Assembly: GCA_013001295.1 (NCBI GenBank)
Contig: JABDMW010000054.1
Coordinates: forward strand, 1 to 34,525
Direction: 5' to 3'
DNA from: Hyphomonadaceae bacterium
GTDB taxonomy: Bacteria; Pseudomonadota; Alphaproteobacteria; Caulobacterales; Maricaulaceae
Length of the DNA stretch: 34,525 nt
Shown: one piece after another, positions 34,039-34,525 of the stretch
Position numbering within the stretch: the first letter of the stretch is position 1
Layout: each line of letters begins with the position of its first letter
Notes under the pieces: model-generated
Told to the model about the DNA's origin: nothing
Databases searched by the model: none
The model's input: the letters and a program-made list of their open reading frames with translations, nothing else
Translations under genes and position numbers: made by a program

Positions 34039-34525
34039 ATGAAAAAAATATTTAGGCTTTTAATTCCAAACTTGCTGATATTGTTTTCAGCGTGCTCAAC
34101 TGACAACGTAACCCGCGATGAAGTCACAACTTATTTCTCTGAAAATGGATTTGGGGAAGGGGTGGCAGTTGTGCAGCACCCTGCCGGTGAGCATATTAAT
34201 GGAATAACGTACGTTGCCTATCAAGGCCCGAATGAGGATCCATACGTCGCTTCATACAACCATGAAACACAAGCTTGGAGCGGTCCTTTTCAAGCTGGAA
34301 CCAGTATACTTGGCAAAGACCCGACGAAGAAAATAGATAGCCATGGCAAGCCCACAATGATTATTGATGATGAGGGCTATATTCACATATTTTACGGCGG
34401 ACATGGCGGCGATAAAACTTTGCATGGTGAGAATCCCTTGGGCGGACATCATTCAGGGGAAAACCGTCACGCCGTTTCGCAGAAGCCCTTTGATATCACG
34501 AACTGGAGGGATCTGAATAATGTGC
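34039..34525 (+). CDS. Second PL25-like ulvan lyase lipoprotein (3' end beyond window)
   Basis: The first 162 codons of a lipoprotein (lipobox LFSAC, Cys19) that is plainly a paralogue of the protein at 12332-13711. Shared stretches include GVAVVQHPAGEH, GITYVAYQGPNEDPYVASYNHET, SHGKPTMIIDDEGYIHIFYG, GHGG, NPLGGHH and the downstream HAVSQKPFDI. The candidate catalytic histidines of the first propeller blades are kept. GGAGG lies 8 nt before the ATG. The frame is open to the window edge, so the gene is cut by the window, not by mutation. It is divergent from the NCS1 operon. Two lyases of one type suggest different polymer regions or locations. Confidence 0.8.
   Translation, partial: MKKIFRLLIPNLLILFSACSTDNVTRDEVTTYFSENGFGEGVAVVQHPAGEHINGITYVAYQGPNEDPYVASYNHETQAWSGPFQAGTSILGKDPTKKIDSHGKPTMIIDDEGYIHIFYGGHGGDKTLHGENPLGGHHSGENRHAVSQKPFDITNWRDLNNV

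Noticed and set aside
4246-34525. Reading the locus as a pectin or rhamnogalacturonan PUL because of GH105, GH106, UxaC and KduI.
   Set aside because: Two S1 sulfatases and PL25/PL24-like propellers point to a sulfated polymer, and no PL1/PL9/PL11 or GH28 typical enzyme is seen.
1-34525. CRISPR arrays, insertion sequences or transposases in the window.
   Set aside because: No regularly spaced repeats, no transposase-like frame and no paired terminal repeats were seen.

Overview
The window looks like a piece of a marine alphaproteobacterial chromosome (Hyphomonadaceae/Caulobacterales-like or a related group). This is inferred from two long TonB-dependent receptors, one of the Caulobacter type, a TRAP transporter, lipoprotein and Tat export signals, and the style of the start sites. 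No rRNA or strict marker gene is present, so the taxonomy is a guess. About 28 kb of it reads as a polysaccharide utilisation locus (PUL) for a sulfated, rhamnose- and uronate-containing polymer. The best candidate is ulvan, the cell-wall polysaccharide of green algae (Ulva).

Layout. Positions 1-3.7 kb look like ordinary chromosome: the 5' part of an arginase/agmatinase-family gene (minus), a TonB-dependent receptor, a small DUF4345-type membrane protein (minus) and tRNA-Ser(GCU). A gene-poor half kilobase follows, with a perfect 12-bp tandem repeat and what looks like the remnant of an XRE-type regulator. This is the sort of scar left when an island enters at a tRNA gene. The PUL then begins with uronate isomerase (uxaC) behind a CRP-like palindrome, and a fructuronate reductase-like gene (uxuB). 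Next come a 1005-residue TonB-dependent receptor with a strong terminator; a minus-strand pair (PL25-like ulvan lyase and an unassigned right-handed beta-helix protein); and, divergent from it, a GH106 rhamnosidase and a GH43 enzyme. A kduI gene (minus) is divergent from a seven-gene plus-strand operon: DUF4861 lipoprotein, TRAP DctP-DctQ-DctM, kduD, a second kduI, sulfatase. A five-gene minus-strand operon follows: NCS1-type permease, sulfatase, BNR_4/PL24-like lyase, GH105, GntR/FCD regulator. The window ends inside a second PL25-like gene on the plus strand.

How the genes fit together (inference from family roles). Surface or periplasmic lyases cut the polymer, leaving unsaturated uronate at the non-reducing end. 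The large receptor imports oligomers. Sulfatases, GH105, GH106 and GH43 strip sulfate, unsaturated uronate, rhamnose and probably xylose. The TRAP system, and perhaps the NCS1 permease, carry products over the inner membrane. KduI and KduD convert the 4-deoxy-5-keto-uronate to 2-keto-3-deoxygluconate (KDG), while UxaC and UxuB take saturated glucuronate towards mannonate. Mannonate dehydratase, KDG kinase/aldolase and rhamnose catabolism are not in the window. The GntR regulator is the obvious local switch.

Most worth following up are the unassigned beta-helix protein beside the PL25 lyase, the DUF4861 lipoprotein leading the TRAP/Kdu operon, the NCS1 permease in a sugar locus, the duplicated PL25 and KduI genes, and the palindromic sites upstream of uxaC and the first receptor. 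All family calls were made by reading motifs; no database search was run.
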